Positions 1 to 12,676 of a stretch of 51,176 nucleotides of DNA are shown here, piece after piece. The position numbers and the translations under genes are program-made. How positions within the stretch are numbered: the stretch's first letter is position 1; each line of letters opens with the position of its first letter. The stretch comes from Alphaproteobacteria bacterium. Lineage in GTDB: Bacteria; Pseudomonadota; Alphaproteobacteria; UBA2966; CAIVPW01. The stretch lies in the NCBI GenBank assembly GCA_016869235.1, contig VGER01000008.1, positions 1 through 51,176 of the forward strand, in the 5' to 3' direction. The notes beneath the pieces were generated by a model. The model ran no database searches, was not told where the DNA came from, and saw nothing but the letters and a program-made list of their open reading frames with translations.

Positions 1-20
1 GAGCCGTCCTCACACGGCTC
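1..20. repeat. Short hairpin at the window edge
   Basis: GAGCCGT (1-7) is the exact inverse complement of ACGGCTC (14-20), with a six-base loop. There is no T-run on either side within the window, so a terminator role is only possible. Whatever gene it belongs to lies outside the window. Confidence 0.4.
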
Positions 21-47
21 TTGGGGATCGAACGCCGCGCGAATTTG

Positions 48-81
48 CTTCATTGGCCGGGGTTAACCCCGGCCAATGAAG
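48..81. repeat. Perfect 34-base palindrome
   Basis: Seventeen bases (48-64) are followed directly by their exact reverse complement (65-81), centred on GGTTAACC, with no loop. It sits in gene-poor DNA before the antitoxin remnant. It could be a dyad protein-binding site, a bidirectional terminator or a mobile-element scar. No T-run follows on either strand. The seventeen-base arms are far longer than chance predicts. Confidence 0.75.
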
Positions 82-163
82 GCCGAAAGCTCACCCTGCG
101 CCCAGTCGAGTTTTTGGGGAACCGTCATCTCGGCGACGGACTCTACTCAAAACTGGAGGAGTT

Positions 164-398
164 TCAGGTGCTCAGGTCAGTGCCGAAGCAGCGGCCGAGC
201 CGCACCGCCGTGTCAGCGCTGATGGCACGCTTGCCGGCAAGCATCTGCGCGGCACGACTGGGCGGGGCGTGCCAGATTTGACGCATTCAGCCCGAGCTCC
301 TGCAACTCGTCCGCGATGAACGCGCCGGGACAGATCGGCTCGCGTTGGCGTTGCGCGGCGCGGATGGTCGCCGGCCATTTCGAGTTTATGCGGACCAT
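164..398 (-). pseudogene. Frameshifted HigA-family antitoxin remnant
   Basis: From an ATG at 398 the minus strand encodes a start ending in a HigA-like segment, PGAFIADELQELGLNASNLA, which resembles the HPGEFLxEELxxLGLS beginning of HigA/VapI XRE-family antitoxins. The reading then jumps one frame, and the next frame continues the family with PSRAAQMLAGKRAISADTAV and RLGRCFGTD, ending at a stop at 164-166. About three residues appear lost at the shift, and the usual tail after FGT is missing. The normal protein represses its own toxin-antitoxin operon and neutralises a RelE-like toxin. No HigB-like toxin was found in the 350 bases upstream, so this looks like the decayed remainder of a module. 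Confident on family; a sequencing error could explain the shift but not the missing tail. Confidence 0.7.
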
Positions 399-748
399 CT
401 CTCGCCACTCAAAGCAGACGCGCCACGATCCCGAAAATCTCCGTGATTTGACGGACTCCTGCAGCGATTTCCGCTGTCAATACTGCGCGCGAAAATTCGC
501 GCTGCCTCTGGAGGCGCATTGTCTCACGCCCCATGTCGCTCGACATGGCGTGGCTCGCACGCACCAATCGCTTTCGTCCAGCGCGCGCAAGTCGCGCGCG
601 CACCACAAGCCGTGGCACGAGGCAACGTAATTCCGACGTATTTGCGTTCGCTCCGACCGGGAGCCGAACACCACCGGTAGAGAGCACGCCCGTATTGTGC
701 CCGGGCGAAACGGCGCGGGGCACAATCTCCGGGGGAAGCGGACGGTAG
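399..748. other. Gene-free stretch upstream of the antitoxin remnant
   Basis: All six frames were read for this 350-base stretch between the antitoxin remnant and the ligA stop. Short frames exist on both strands, but none resembles a known family, and no HigB toxin is visible where one would be expected. It probably contains decayed DNA plus the 3' untranslated region of the ligA transcript. Confidence 0.4.
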
Positions 749-4527
<3,779 letters not shown>

Positions 4528-4539
4528 CGTCGGATGAAG

Positions 4540-5370
4540 CTAGCCGCGCGTCATCGCCGACACCATGCGGCGCCACCACGAACGCACTTCCTCGATCGGA
4601 GTCTCCTCCAGCGGCTTGGCGACGCCAGCCTGCGCGAGAAGGCGATAGGAGTCCATGTACCAGTCGCTACCCGGGAAGTTATAGCCGAGCACGGCCGCCA
4701 CACGCTGCGCCTCGGGCACCACGCCAAGGGCGAGGTAAGACTCGGTCAGGCGGTGCAGGGCCTCGGGAACGTGCGAAGTGGTCTGGTAGTCGGCGATCAC
4801 CTGGCGGAAGCGGTTGATGGCCGCCGCATAGTCGCCGCGCTGCAGGTAGAAACGGCCGATCGCCATTTCCTTGCCGGCCAGGTGCTCGCGGACGAGGTCG
4901 ATCTTGAGCTCGGCGTCGCGCGCGTACTCGGTGTTGGGATAGCGGGCGGCGACCAGCTGCAAAGCCGCCATCGCCGCCTGGGTCGAGGCTTGGTCGCGGC
5001 GCACGTCGACAATTTGCTCGTAGTGGCTGATGGCGATCAGGTAGTTGGCGTACCCCGCGCCGTCGCTGCCGGGATGCAGCTGCAGGTAGCGCTGGGCGGC
5101 GAGGATCGCCAGGTCGAAGGATCCGGCGCGGTAGTGGGCATAGGCACCCTGCAGCTCGGCGCGCGTCGCCCACTGCGAGTAGGGATGCTGGCGCTCGACC
5201 TCGTCGAAGCCTGCCGCGGCGTCCGCCCAGCGGCCGGCTTGGAGGTGATCCATCGCCTCGTTGTAGAGCTCCTCGACCGGGCGTTCGACGTACTCAGGCT
5301 CGCGCGTCGCGCAGGCCGCCAGCGCACACAGGCCAAGCACCAAAAGGGCGCGCCGGAAAGCGGAACTCAT
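4540..5370 (-). CDS. bamD: Outer-membrane assembly lipoprotein BamD
   Basis: BamD is the essential lipoprotein of the BAM complex, which folds beta-barrel proteins into the outer membrane. From the ATG at 5370 the protein is 276 residues, with a basic start MSSAFRR, a hydrophobic core and lipobox LAAC, so Cys20 would be lipidated. Then come tetratricopeptide-type repeats (YNEAMDHLQAGRWADAAAGF, YAHYRAGSFDLAI, RFYLQRGDYAAAINRF), typical of the BamD/ComL/YfiO family. An in-frame ATG at 5382 would add MIHP; a GTG at 5409 falls inside the lpxC terminator hairpin and is rejected. The neighbouring lpxC makes lipid A, so both adjoining transcripts serve the outer membrane. The stop is TAG. Confidence 0.95.
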   Translation of the reverse strand: MSSAFRRALLVLGLCALAACATREPEYVERPVEELYNEAMDHLQAGRWADAAAGFDEVERQHPYSQWATRAELQGAYAHYRAGSFDLAILAAQRYLQLHPGSDGAGYANYLIAISHYEQIVDVRRDQASTQAAMAALQLVAARYPNTEYARDAELKIDLVREHLAGKEMAIGRFYLQRGDYAAAINRFRQVIADYQTTSHVPEALHRLTESYLALGVVPEAQRVAAVLGYNFPGSDWYMDSYRLLAQAGVAKPLEETPIEEVRSWWRRMVSAMTRG

Positions 5371-5388
5371 GGGGTGGATCATAAGCAA

Positions 5389-5415
5389 AGAGCGGTGTCC
5401 GAGGGACACCGCTCT
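5389..5415 (-). terminator. Intrinsic terminator after lpxC
   Basis: A perfect 12-base-pair stem (AGAGCGGTGTCC at 5389-5400 and its complement at 5404-5415) closes a three-base loop. Read on the minus strand it is followed by CTCTTTGCTTAT, a modest T-rich tail. It lies between the lpxC stop and the bamD start and ends 7 to 19 bases before the possible bamD starts. Confidence 0.8.
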
Positions 5416-5448
5416 ATAGCATGCCCGAAGGCCGAAGTACGCGCGCCG

Positions 5449-6375
5449 CTAGGCGCTGACGGCCACCACCGGGGCAAGGGGCGTGGTCTCGCGCAGGATG
5501 TCGGAGACCACCGCCTCGTAGCGCCAGGCCGACTTGTCGGCGAAGAGGGCGCGCAGCAGGCGGTGCGTCACGGCATGGCCGGAGCGCAGGCCGACGACGT
5601 GGGCGACCATCGGCGTGCCGGCGAGGTAGAGGTCGCCGATGCAGTCGAGGATCTTGTGCCGCACGAACTCGTCGTCGTAGCGCAGGCCGCCCTGGTTGAG
5701 GATCTTGTCGCCGTCAACGACGACGGCGTTGTCGAGCGAGCCGCCGCGGGCGAAGCCATTGGCGCGCATGGCATCCACTTCGTGGGCGAAGCCGAAGGTG
5801 CGGGCGCGGCTGATCTCTGCCCTGAAGGAGCGCTCGCCGCCGCGGAAGGAGCGGCGCTGGTGCACGCCGTGGGTGCTGGCCGGCAAGTGGTCGAAATCGA
5901 TCTCGAAGTCAATGCGGAACTCGTGCGCGGGGCGCAGGGCCGCCATGCGGTCACCGTCCACGACCTCGACGGGATGCAGCACGCGCAGCACGCGCCGCGG
6001 CGATTCCTGCGCGACGGTGCCGGCGCACTCCATGAGCAGCACGAGCGGGTGCGCGCTGCCGTCCATCGCCGGGACTTCCGGGCCGTTCACCTCGACGAAG
6101 GCGTTGTCTATGCCGCAGCCGGCGAACGCCGCCATCAGGTGCTCGATGGTCATCACCGAGGTGCCGAACTCGTTGCCGATGGTGGTGCACAGCGTTGAGG
6201 CGCACACGCGATCCCAGCGCGCCTGCACGCGCGCGATGCCGTTGGCGACGTCAGATCGGAGGAACACGATGCCGGTGTCGGCGGGCGCGGGATGCAACGT
6301 CAGGCTGACCGAGACGCCGGTATGGAGGCCGACGCCGGTGCAACTGATGCGATTCTTGAGAGTCCGTTGCAACAT
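5449..6375 (-). CDS. lpxC: UDP-3-O-acyl-N-acetylglucosamine deacetylase LpxC
   Basis: LpxC is the zinc-dependent deacetylase that commits UDP-acyl-GlcNAc to lipid A synthesis, in the cytoplasm. The chosen ATG at 6375 gives MLQRTLKNRISCTGVGLHTG, the standard LpxC start, and 308 residues, the usual length; the frame runs 16 codons further upstream without family similarity. Visible motifs are VMTIEHLMAAFAGCGIDNAF, with the zinc-binding His; RARTFGFAHEVD; and VRHKILDCIGDLYLAG, with the second zinc His and Asp; then SGHAVTHRLLRALF, which carries the catalytic His. It stands alone between two hairpins downstream of ftsZ, a position conserved in many proteobacteria. Confidence 0.97.
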   Translation of the reverse strand: MLQRTLKNRISCTGVGLHTGVSVSLTLHPAPADTGIVFLRSDVANGIARVQARWDRVCASTLCTTIGNEFGTSVMTIEHLMAAFAGCGIDNAFVEVNGPEVPAMDGSAHPLVLLMECAGTVAQESPRRVLRVLHPVEVVDGDRMAALRPAHEFRIDFEIDFDHLPASTHGVHQRRSFRGGERSFRAEISRARTFGFAHEVDAMRANGFARGGSLDNAVVVDGDKILNQGGLRYDDEFVRHKILDCIGDLYLAGTPMVAHVVGLRSGHAVTHRLLRALFADKSAWRYEAVVSDILRETTPLAPVVAVSA

Positions 6376-6522
6376 TGTCCCCCGCCACTCTAACGCTGCC
6401 GCCTCAGCCGCAAACCAAGGCAAAAGTGAGGTAGCTCTTCAAGTGATCTCTTAGCTGGAGGCCCCAAGCCTCTCAATTCACGGTTTCCTACGAATTGTTA
6501 TGACTGGCCTACGGCTTCGCCA

Positions 6523-6570
6523 AACGGAGGGGCGGCGGCCCCGTCCAAGGAACCGCCGCCCCCCCGTTTT
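6523..6570 (-). terminator. GC-rich hairpin between ftsZ and lpxC
   Basis: GGGGCGGCGG on the left arm pairs with CCGCCGCCCC on the right, flanked by AAACGG and CGTTTT, which also pair roughly. A run of T follows the stem on the plus strand and a weaker one (CCGTTTGG) on the minus strand. It lies just past the ftsZ stop, so it most likely ends the ftsZ transcript and separates it from lpxC. Confidence 0.65.
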
Positions 6571-6578
6571 GGTACATG

Positions 6579-8471
6579 TCAGCCGTTGGTCTGCCGGCGC
6601 AGGAAGGCCGGGATCTCCAGCAGGTCGTCCTCGCGCTGGGCGGACGCCGGACGGGCCGGCGGGTCCACCTTAAGCTGCAGCGCTGCCTCGATTTTTGGCG
6701 CCGCGGCGGAAGCGGGCTCTGCCACCACCGGTGCCGGAGCCTGGGCGGCGGGAGGCGGCGCAGCCGGTGTCGGCGCCGCAGCCGCCGGAGCGGTGACCGG
6801 AGCGTTGACCCGCGGCGGCAGCATCCGCGGTGCGGTTTGCACCGCGCGCGGGGCTTCCCGAGCCGGCTGCTCGGCCGGCGCGGGAGCGGTCCGGTTGCGG
6901 GCTAGGCCCGTCATGCGCTCGAGCAGGCTGCGCTGCTCGGTGCGGCGCGAGCCGGCGCCGTTGGTGACCGCCGCCTCGGCGAACGGATCCGGCGAGCGCC
7001 GGGCGGTCGCCGACGGCTTGGCCTCGACGGCGGCCGGCGGAATGTAGTGGTCCGACACCGGCTGCGCCGAAGTCACGCTGCGCAGCATCGGAGCGCTGGT
7101 CGCCTGCGCCGGGCGTGCCGCGGTTGGCGTTAGACGCGGAGCCTCCGGCTGACGCGCCTCGGCCCTTGGCGCGACCTGCTGGCGCAGCTCGGCCGGGTCG
7201 GGAATCCGCGTCGCTTCGAGCTCCGCCATGATGCGCGCGGCCATGGCGACGGACTCGGGCTGGCGGCGCACCTCCGGCTCCGGCTGACGGGCCAGGCTGG
7301 AGGCCGTGGCGGCGCCGGAGTCGTAAGCGCGGGGCTGCATGCGGTCGAGCGAGTCGAACGAGCGCACCGCCGCCGGCATGCGCGTCGGAGCGACAGTGGC
7401 CGGCTCCGGCGCGAGGTCGCGCGGCGTGAGGTCCGCGTACGGGCCGCGGCTGCCGCCGACGGCCGAGACGACCTGCAGCTGCGGCTTGCGCTCGCGCGCG
7501 TCGACCGCGACGTCGATGCCGGTGGCGACGATGGAGATGCGCATGCGGCCCTCCATGCGATCGTCGAAGGTTGAGCCGAAGATGATGTTGGCGTTCTCGG
7601 CCACCTCATCCTTGATGCGCTTCACCGCCTCGTCGACCTCGAACAGGGTCATGTCGGGGCCGCCGGTGATGTTGATGAGGACGCCGCGGGCGCCGCGCAT
7701 GGAGGTGTCCTCCAAGAGCGGGTTGGAGATGGCGGCCTCGGCGGCGTCGAGGGCACGCTTGTCGCCCTCGGCCTCGCCGGTGCCCATCATCGCCTTGCCC
7801 ATCTCCTCCATCACCGCCTTGACGTCGGCGAAATCGAGGTTGATGAGGCCGGGCATGACCATCAGGTCGGTGACGCCGCGCACGCCGGCGTGCAGCACGT
7901 CGTCGGCCATCTTGAAGGCGTCGGCAAACGTCGTGCGCTCGTTCGCCACCCGGAACAGGTTCTGGTTCGGGATGATGAGCAGCGTGTCGACGTAGTTCTG
8001 CAGCTCGGCGATGCCGGCCTCCGCGATGTTCATGCGGTGCTGGCCTTCGAACTCGAACGGCTTGGTGATGACGCCGACCGTCAGGATGCCGGCGTCACGC
8101 GCCAACTGGGCGATCACCGGCGCTGCGCCGGTGCCGGTGCCGCCGCCCATGCCGGCGGTGACGAACGCCATGTGGCTGCCGGCGAGGTGGTCGAGGATTT
8201 CGTCCTTGGCCTCGGCGGCGGCGGCGCGCCCGACTTCGGGCTTGGAGCCCGAGCCCAGGCCCTGCGTGAGATTCACGCCGAGCTGGACCTTGCGGGTGGC
8301 CTTGGAGAAACCGAGCGCCTGGGCGTCGGTGTTGCACGCGACAAACTCGACCCCTTCGAGGTTAGCGCTGATCATGTTGTTGACTGCATTGCCGCCGGCG
8401 CCGCCGACACCGATGACGGTGATGCGCGGCTTCAGTTCGGTCGGTTTGGGCGTACCGAGGTTGATCGTCAT
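6579..8471 (-). CDS. ftsZ: Cell division GTPase FtsZ, long-linker form
   Basis: FtsZ polymerises into the midcell ring and recruits the divisome. The ATG at 8471 ([10 protein letters not shown]), preceded on the minus strand by GAGGAGTGGAGG, gives 630 residues; a TTG 12 codons upstream is rejected. The tubulin signature GGGTGTG is at 109-115, after [10 protein letters not shown] at 21-30, and the T7 region [11 protein letters not shown] follows. The GTPase core ends near residue 325. The next 280 or so residues are a Pro/Ala-rich linker, much longer than in E. coli but usual for alphaproteobacteria. The C-terminal peptide [16 protein letters not shown] is the conserved site for FtsA and other partners. 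It is the last gene of the cluster and lies 129 bases after ftsA. Confidence 0.98.
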   Translation of the reverse strand: MTINLGTPKPTELKPRITVIGVGGAGGNAVNNMISANLEGVEFVACNTDAQALGFSKATRKVQLGVNLTQGLGSGSKPEVGRAAAAEAKDEILDHLAGSHMAFVTAGMGGGTGTGAAPVIAQLARDAGILTVGVITKPFEFEGQHRMNIAEAGIAELQNYVDTLLIIPNQNLFRVANERTTFADAFKMADDVLHAGVRGVTDLMVMPGLINLDFADVKAVMEEMGKAMMGTGEAEGDKRALDAAEAAISNPLLEDTSMRGARGVLINITGGPDMTLFEVDEAVKRIKDEVAENANIIFGSTFDDRMEGRMRISIVATGIDVAVDARERKPQLQVVSAVGGSRGPYADLTPRDLAPEPATVAPTRMPAAVRSFDSLDRMQPRAYDSGAATASSLARQPEPEVRRQPESVAMAARIMAELEATRIPDPAELRQQVAPRAEARQPEAPRLTPTAARPAQATSAPMLRSVTSAQPVSDHYIPPAAVEAKPSATARRSPDPFAEAAVTNGAGSRRTEQRSLLERMTGLARNRTAPAPAEQPAREAPRAVQTAPRMLPPRVNAPVTAPAAAAPTPAAPPPAAQAPAPVVAEPASAAAPKIEAALQLKVDPPARPASAQREDDLLEIPAFLRRQTNG

Positions 8472-8600
8472 AGCCTCCACTCCTCTAACTCTCTCTTCGC
8501 CGGACAAAGTCCGGCGAATTCGGGTTGCGTGGTCTTGCCGCCACGTTGTTCATCCCCTCCCGAAGCCTCGCCGCCGGACGCCCAATCCAGCGGCCCGTGT

Positions 8601-9887
8601 CTACAAGTTGGATCGCAGCCACCGCCCGACGAGGGCGAGTGCACTGCCTCCCTTTTCAGCGGGGCCGAGCGACCCCACGTCCGAGTCCGCGAGGCCGCCC
8701 GCCGCGTAAAGCAGCATCCCGGCTGCGGTAGCGAAGGCAGGTCCCGCCGTCGATTCCGCCAGACCTTCCACGCCCAGTGGTCTGCCCGGCCGGATTTGCT
8801 TGTCCAAGATGCGCGCCGCGACTTCCGCGACGCCGTCGAGCTGGCTGGCGCCGCCGGTCAGCACGACGCGGCGGCCGGCGACTTCGTCGCAGCCGGACGC
8901 GGAGAGGCGCTCGCGCACGTGCTCGAAAAGCTCCTCGATGCGCGGGCGCACGATGCGCACCAGCTCGGTGCGTGGCACCGGATTGCCGCCGAGGCGCGGC
9001 GCCTCGCCAATGAGCGGCACGTCGATGAGCTCGCGCTCGTCGCCCGGATTCTCGACAGCGCTGCCGTAGAGAGTCTTCAAGCGCTCGGCGTGCTGCATGC
9101 TGGTGCCGAGGCCGCGCGCGATGTCGTTGGTGACGTGCTGTCCGCCGAGGCCGACCGAGTCGATGAGCACCGGTCCGCCCTCAGAGAACACGGCAATGGT
9201 GGTGAGTCCGCCGCCCATGTCGATGACCGTGGCGCCGAGGTCGCGCTCGTCGTCCACCAAGGTGGAAAGTCCCGCGGCGTAGGCGGACGAGACCGGTCCC
9301 TGCACTTCCAGGTGACCGCGACCGACACAGATCGCCAGATTGCGCGCCTGGCTGGCGTCGGCGGTGACGACATGCAGGTGGACGCCGAGGCGGGCGCCGA
9401 ACATGCCGCGCGGCTCGCGGATGCCGGTGGCGCCGTCGATGGAGTACTGCAACGGAATGGCGTGGATGACTTCGCGGCCAGCGACGTCGGCGCGGATCAT
9501 CGCCTGCTCGATGGCGCGATGGACGTCGGCATCGGTGACCTTGGTGCCCGTCACCGCCACCTCGACGCCGATGGTCTGGGAATGCTGATGCCCGGCGGAG
9601 AGATTGACGAACGCCGAGACTAGGCTGTCGCCCGCCATCTTCTCGGCAGCGTGCACGGCGGCGCGGATCGAATCTTCGGTCGCGTCCATGTCCACCACCG
9701 CGCCGGCCTTGATGCCGCGCGACAGGTGATGGCCGATGCCGGAGACCTTTACGCTGCCGCCAAGGGACGTCCCCGGGCCGACCTTGGCGATCAGGCAGCA
9801 CACCTTGGTCGTGCCGACGTCGAGGGCGGCAACGGTGCCGTTGGGCGCGGTGGAGCGCGGGCGTTGGGCGCGCGTGAACATCAGCAT
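8601..9887 (-). CDS. ftsA: Cell division protein FtsA
   Basis: FtsA is an actin-fold ATPase that tethers FtsZ to the inner membrane and signals to late division proteins. At 428 residues it has the normal length. The phosphate-1 motif AALDVGTTKVCCLIAK starts near residue 20; the 1C domain follows, then VTDADVHRAIEQAM in the SHS2 region; the second phosphate motif is ATVIDMGGGLTTIAVF; and VVLTGGASQLDGVAEVA is the adenosine motif. The last residues, GRWLRSNL, match the amphipathic membrane-targeting helix. The start is the ATG at 9887 or 9881 (MLM). The ftsQ stop lies one base upstream. Confidence 0.97.
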   Translation of the reverse strand: MLMFTRAQRPRSTAPNGTVAALDVGTTKVCCLIAKVGPGTSLGGSVKVSGIGHHLSRGIKAGAVVDMDATEDSIRAAVHAAEKMAGDSLVSAFVNLSAGHQHSQTIGVEVAVTGTKVTDADVHRAIEQAMIRADVAGREVIHAIPLQYSIDGATGIREPRGMFGARLGVHLHVVTADASQARNLAICVGRGHLEVQGPVSSAYAAGLSTLVDDERDLGATVIDMGGGLTTIAVFSEGGPVLIDSVGLGGQHVTNDIARGLGTSMQHAERLKTLYGSAVENPGDERELIDVPLIGEAPRLGGNPVPRTELVRIVRPRIEELFEHVRERLSASGCDEVAGRRVVLTGGASQLDGVAEVAARILDKQIRPGRPLGVEGLAESTAGPAFATAAGMLLYAAGGLADSDVGSLGPAEKGGSALALVGRWLRSNL

Positions 9888-9888
9888 G

Positions 9889-10791
9889 TCAGGCGGGCCT
9901 CGCTGGTGCTTTCGGCTTCACGCCGGGCGGCTTGGGCGGCGACGGGGCCTCGAGGCGCAGCACGAGGCGGTCGCCGAGTCGCAGGTCGACGATCTGCACG
10001 GCGCGGTCGAGGATGCGGTAGCTCGCGTCCAGCTCGGCGAGGCGCGACCACGCGGCGGCGGCGCCTTCCTCCGGCAGCTTGGCGACGACGCCGTTGTCGA
10101 AATGGATGTCCCAGCGCCGCGCGCCGACGCGCACGGCGGCGCGCACGCGCGCATGGAGCGCCGGCACCAGGGCCAGCATGTCGATTACCGCGCCGGCGTG
10201 TGGCGCGGCATCGGCCCCGACCACCATGGGCAGCGACGAAAATTGGCCGGGGCCGCGATCGGTGATCACGTCGCCTTCGCGGTCGATGAGCGCCAGGCGT
10301 CCACCGTTCTGCCACAAGGCGAAGGGAATGCGCTCAGTGACCTCGACGTGGATGCGATCGGGCAGGCGCCGCGACACCATGGCGGAACGGATCCAGCCGA
10401 TCTGCTCGATGCGCGCGCGGGCGGCGTCGGCGTCGAACTCCAGCAGGAGATCGCCGCGGTTCACGGCGAGCGCCTTCAGGATCTCGGGTCCGGCTGTTTC
10501 GGTGCGGCCCTCGACGGTGACTTCGTTCACGACCAGACCCGACAGCACCTGCGCGCCGACCACGGCGGCGCGGCTCTTGGCGGCCAGGAAGGCCTGGGCG
10601 TCGGCGACCTTGCCGGCGTGCCACGCCCACACCCCGCCGCCGCCGATCGCAAGCGCCGCGGCGCTCGCGAGCACAAGGCGCTTGTGGCGGCCGACAGCAC
10701 GCAGCCAACGCGGCGCAGTGAAGTGCGGCGTCCGCTTCGCCGCCTTGGCGAGTCGGCCGAGGGCCATGTCGCGGGTCTTCAGCGACGGCAT
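9889..10791 (-). CDS. ftsQ: Cell division protein FtsQ
   Basis: FtsQ is a bitopic inner-membrane protein that links early and late divisome proteins through FtsB and FtsL. The 300 residues contain a basic cytoplasmic N-terminus, one membrane segment near residues 39-56 (LVLASAAALAIGGGGVWAW), and a POTRA domain (VNEVTVEGRTETAGPEILKA, then LLLEFDADAARARIEQIGWI). The beta domain follows, with RRLPDRIHVEVTERIPFALW. The C-terminus is a short Pro/Lys tail. Its start overlaps the ddlB stop by 13 bases. Confidence 0.95.
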   Translation of the reverse strand: MPSLKTRDMALGRLAKAAKRTPHFTAPRWLRAVGRHKRLVLASAAALAIGGGGVWAWHAGKVADAQAFLAAKSRAAVVGAQVLSGLVVNEVTVEGRTETAGPEILKALAVNRGDLLLEFDADAARARIEQIGWIRSAMVSRRLPDRIHVEVTERIPFALWQNGGRLALIDREGDVITDRGPGQFSSLPMVVGADAAPHAGAVIDMLALVPALHARVRAAVRVGARRWDIHFDNGVVAKLPEEGAAAAWSRLAELDASYRILDRAVQIVDLRLGDRLVLRLEAPSPPKPPGVKPKAPARPA

Positions 10792-11705
10792 CCGGCGTCC
10801 TCAACAATCCACTCGACGAGAGCGCCGAAGTTCATGCCCTTGTGCGCGGCGATCTCGGGCACCAGCGAAGTCGGCGTCATGCCCGGCTGCGTGTTGATCT
10901 CGAGCACGTACAGGCCCTCCACCTCGCCTTCCTGCTCGTCGTAGCGCAGATCGACGCGCGTGACGCCGCGGCACCGCAGGCGGCGATGCGCCTCCTCCGA
11001 GATGCGCAGGCAGGCGTCGCGAGCAGCTGGCGAGAGCTTCGCCGGCATCTCGTGCACCGAGCCGCCGGGGCGGTATTTCGCGTTGTAGTCGTAGAAACCG
11101 TGGCCGGTGACCTTGATCTCCGCCACGCCGAGAGCCTCGCCGTTCATCACGGCAACCGCCAGCTCGCGGCCGGGCACGTAGCGTTCTACCAGCACCTGGT
11201 TGTCGCGGTACTCCCAGTTGCCGTCGGCGAACGGATTGTCGTCGCCGTCCATCACGATGACCACGCCGACGCTCGATCCCTCGTTGGTCGGCTTCACCAC
11301 ATAGGGGGCGTCCATCACCGCTCCGGCGATGACCTCGTCGCGGTGGGCGATGCGGCCTTCCGGCGTGCGGATGCCGACATCGCGGAACAACGCGCTCGCC
11401 GACGGCTTGTCCATGGCGAGCGCCGAGGCGAGCACGCCGGAGTGGGTGTACGGCAGGCCCATCATCTCCAGCACGCCTTGGATGCAGCCGTCCTCGCCGA
11501 AGCGGCCGTGCAAAGCGTTGAAAACGACTTCGGGCTGCAGGTCGGCCAGGGCCACGCCGACGTGCGGGCCGACGTCCACGGGCGTCACCTGGTAGCCTCG
11601 CTCGCGCAGCGCCTTGGCGACGGCGTTGCCGGAAACGAGCGAGACTTCGCGCTCGGCCGACCAGCCACCCATCAGCACCGCCACGCGCTTGCCGTTGCCC
11701 GCCAT
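10779..11705 (-). CDS. ddlB: D-alanine--D-alanine ligase
   Basis: Ddl joins two D-alanines with ATP to make the dipeptide that MurF adds to the peptidoglycan precursor. The ATG at 11705 ([20 protein letters not shown]) gives 308 residues, the usual length, and overlaps the murB stop as ATGA; 26 upstream codons are antisense-like and rejected. The ATP-grasp domain shows VVKPTNEGSSVGVVIV in the glycine-rich loop, YVPGRELAVAVMNGEALGV, and near the end DLRYDEQEGEVEGLYVLEIN with metal-binding Asp/Glu/Asn, then QPGMTPTSLVPEIA. Confidence 0.97.
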   Translation of the reverse strand: MAGNGKRVAVLMGGWSAEREVSLVSGNAVAKALRERGYQVTPVDVGPHVGVALADLQPEVVFNALHGRFGEDGCIQGVLEMMGLPYTHSGVLASALAMDKPSASALFRDVGIRTPEGRIAHRDEVIAGAVMDAPYVVKPTNEGSSVGVVIVMDGDDNPFADGNWEYRDNQVLVERYVPGRELAVAVMNGEALGVAEIKVTGHGFYDYNAKYRPGGSVHEMPAKLSPAARDACLRISEEAHRRLRCRGVTRVDLRYDEQEGEVEGLYVLEINTQPGMTPTSLVPEIAAHKGMNFGALVEWIVEDAGCRR

Positions 11706-12676
11706 CAGGAAGCGGCTCCCGCGCCAAGGGATGAACAGTCGGGACCACGGCCGGCCAAGGCGCCGATGCGCTGAATCTCCCACTCCAGGGTGATGCCGGT
11801 GGCGCCACGCACGTGCTCGACCAAATCGTTGCCGAGGCCCTCGATGTCGTCGGCGGTGGCCCCGCCCTCGTTGATGAGGAAGTTGCAGTGCTGCTCGGAG
11901 ACGCGCGCGCCGCCGCGCGCGAGGCCACGGCCGCCGATGCCCTCGATGAGCTTCCAGGCGCTGTTGCCGGGCGGATTCTTGAACGTGCTGCCACCGGTGC
12001 GGGCGCGCACCGGCTGTGTCGCCTCGCGCTTCTCGCGGATCTCGCGGGTCCGCGCCGCAATGGCGGTCGGGTCGCCCTTCTCGGCGCGCAACACGCAGCC
12101 CGTGAAGATCCAGTCGGCCGGCGCGCCGCAGTGGCGATACGTCATGCGGAGGTCGGCGGCGGGCACCGAGTGCACCCTGCCCGCGCCGTCGACGGCCTCG
12201 GCGCGCAGCAGGACGTCCTTGAACTCGGTGCCGTAGGCGCCGGCATTCATGCGCAGGCCGCCGCCGATGGTGCCGGGAATGCCGCTCAGGAACTCAAGTC
12301 CACCCAGCCTCAGCTGCTGGGCGGTCAACGCGACGTTGCCGTCCAATGCGCCGGCGCCGACGTGCAGGCCGTCGTCCTTGAGCGTGACTTCGGAGATACC
12401 GCGGCCGAGGCGCACCACGACCCCGGCGATGCCGCCGTCGCGCACCAGGAGATTCGAACCGACGCCGATGGCGAGCGCCGGCACGTCCTTGGGCTTCCTG
12501 CGCAGGAAGTCGGCGAGGTCGTCGCGATCGGCGGGACGGAAAACGATCTCCGCTGGGCCGCCGACGCGGAACCACGCCAGCTCGGAGATCGCCACGCAGG
12601 CGCGGTAGCGCCCGCGCACCGGCGGCAAGCGCTCGAGCAGCGACGGCGCAGGCTGTCTCACTTCTGCGGCCATCAT
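11705..12676 (-). CDS. murB: UDP-N-acetylenolpyruvoylglucosamine reductase MurB
   Basis: MurB is an FAD enzyme that uses NADPH to reduce the enolpyruvyl group, giving UDP-MurNAc. The ATG at 12676 overlaps the murC stop (ATGA) and gives 323 residues. The FAD-binding region shows [20 protein letters not shown] and [40 protein letters not shown] is the second flavin segment; the proton-donor Ser region is [20 protein letters not shown]. The type without the Tyr loop (type II) fits this length. Coupled to murC upstream and ddlB downstream. Confidence 0.97.
   Translation of the reverse strand: MMAAEVRQPAPSLLERLPPVRGRYRACVAISELAWFRVGGPAEIVFRPADRDDLADFLRRKPKDVPALAIGVGSNLLVRDGGIAGVVVRLGRGISEVTLKDDGLHVGAGALDGNVALTAQQLRLGGLEFLSGIPGTIGGGLRMNAGAYGTEFKDVLLRAEAVDGAGRVHSVPAADLRMTYRHCGAPADWIFTGCVLRAEKGDPTAIAARTREIREKREATQPVRARTGGSTFKNPPGNSAWKLIEGIGGRGLARGGARVSEQHCNFLINEGGATADDIEGLGNDLVEHVRGATGITLEWEIQRIGALAGRGPDCSSLGAGAAS

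Noticed and set aside
5371..5409. bamD start at the GTG at 5409
   Set aside because: It lies inside the lpxC terminator stem, and the lipoprotein signal begins properly at the ATG at 5370.
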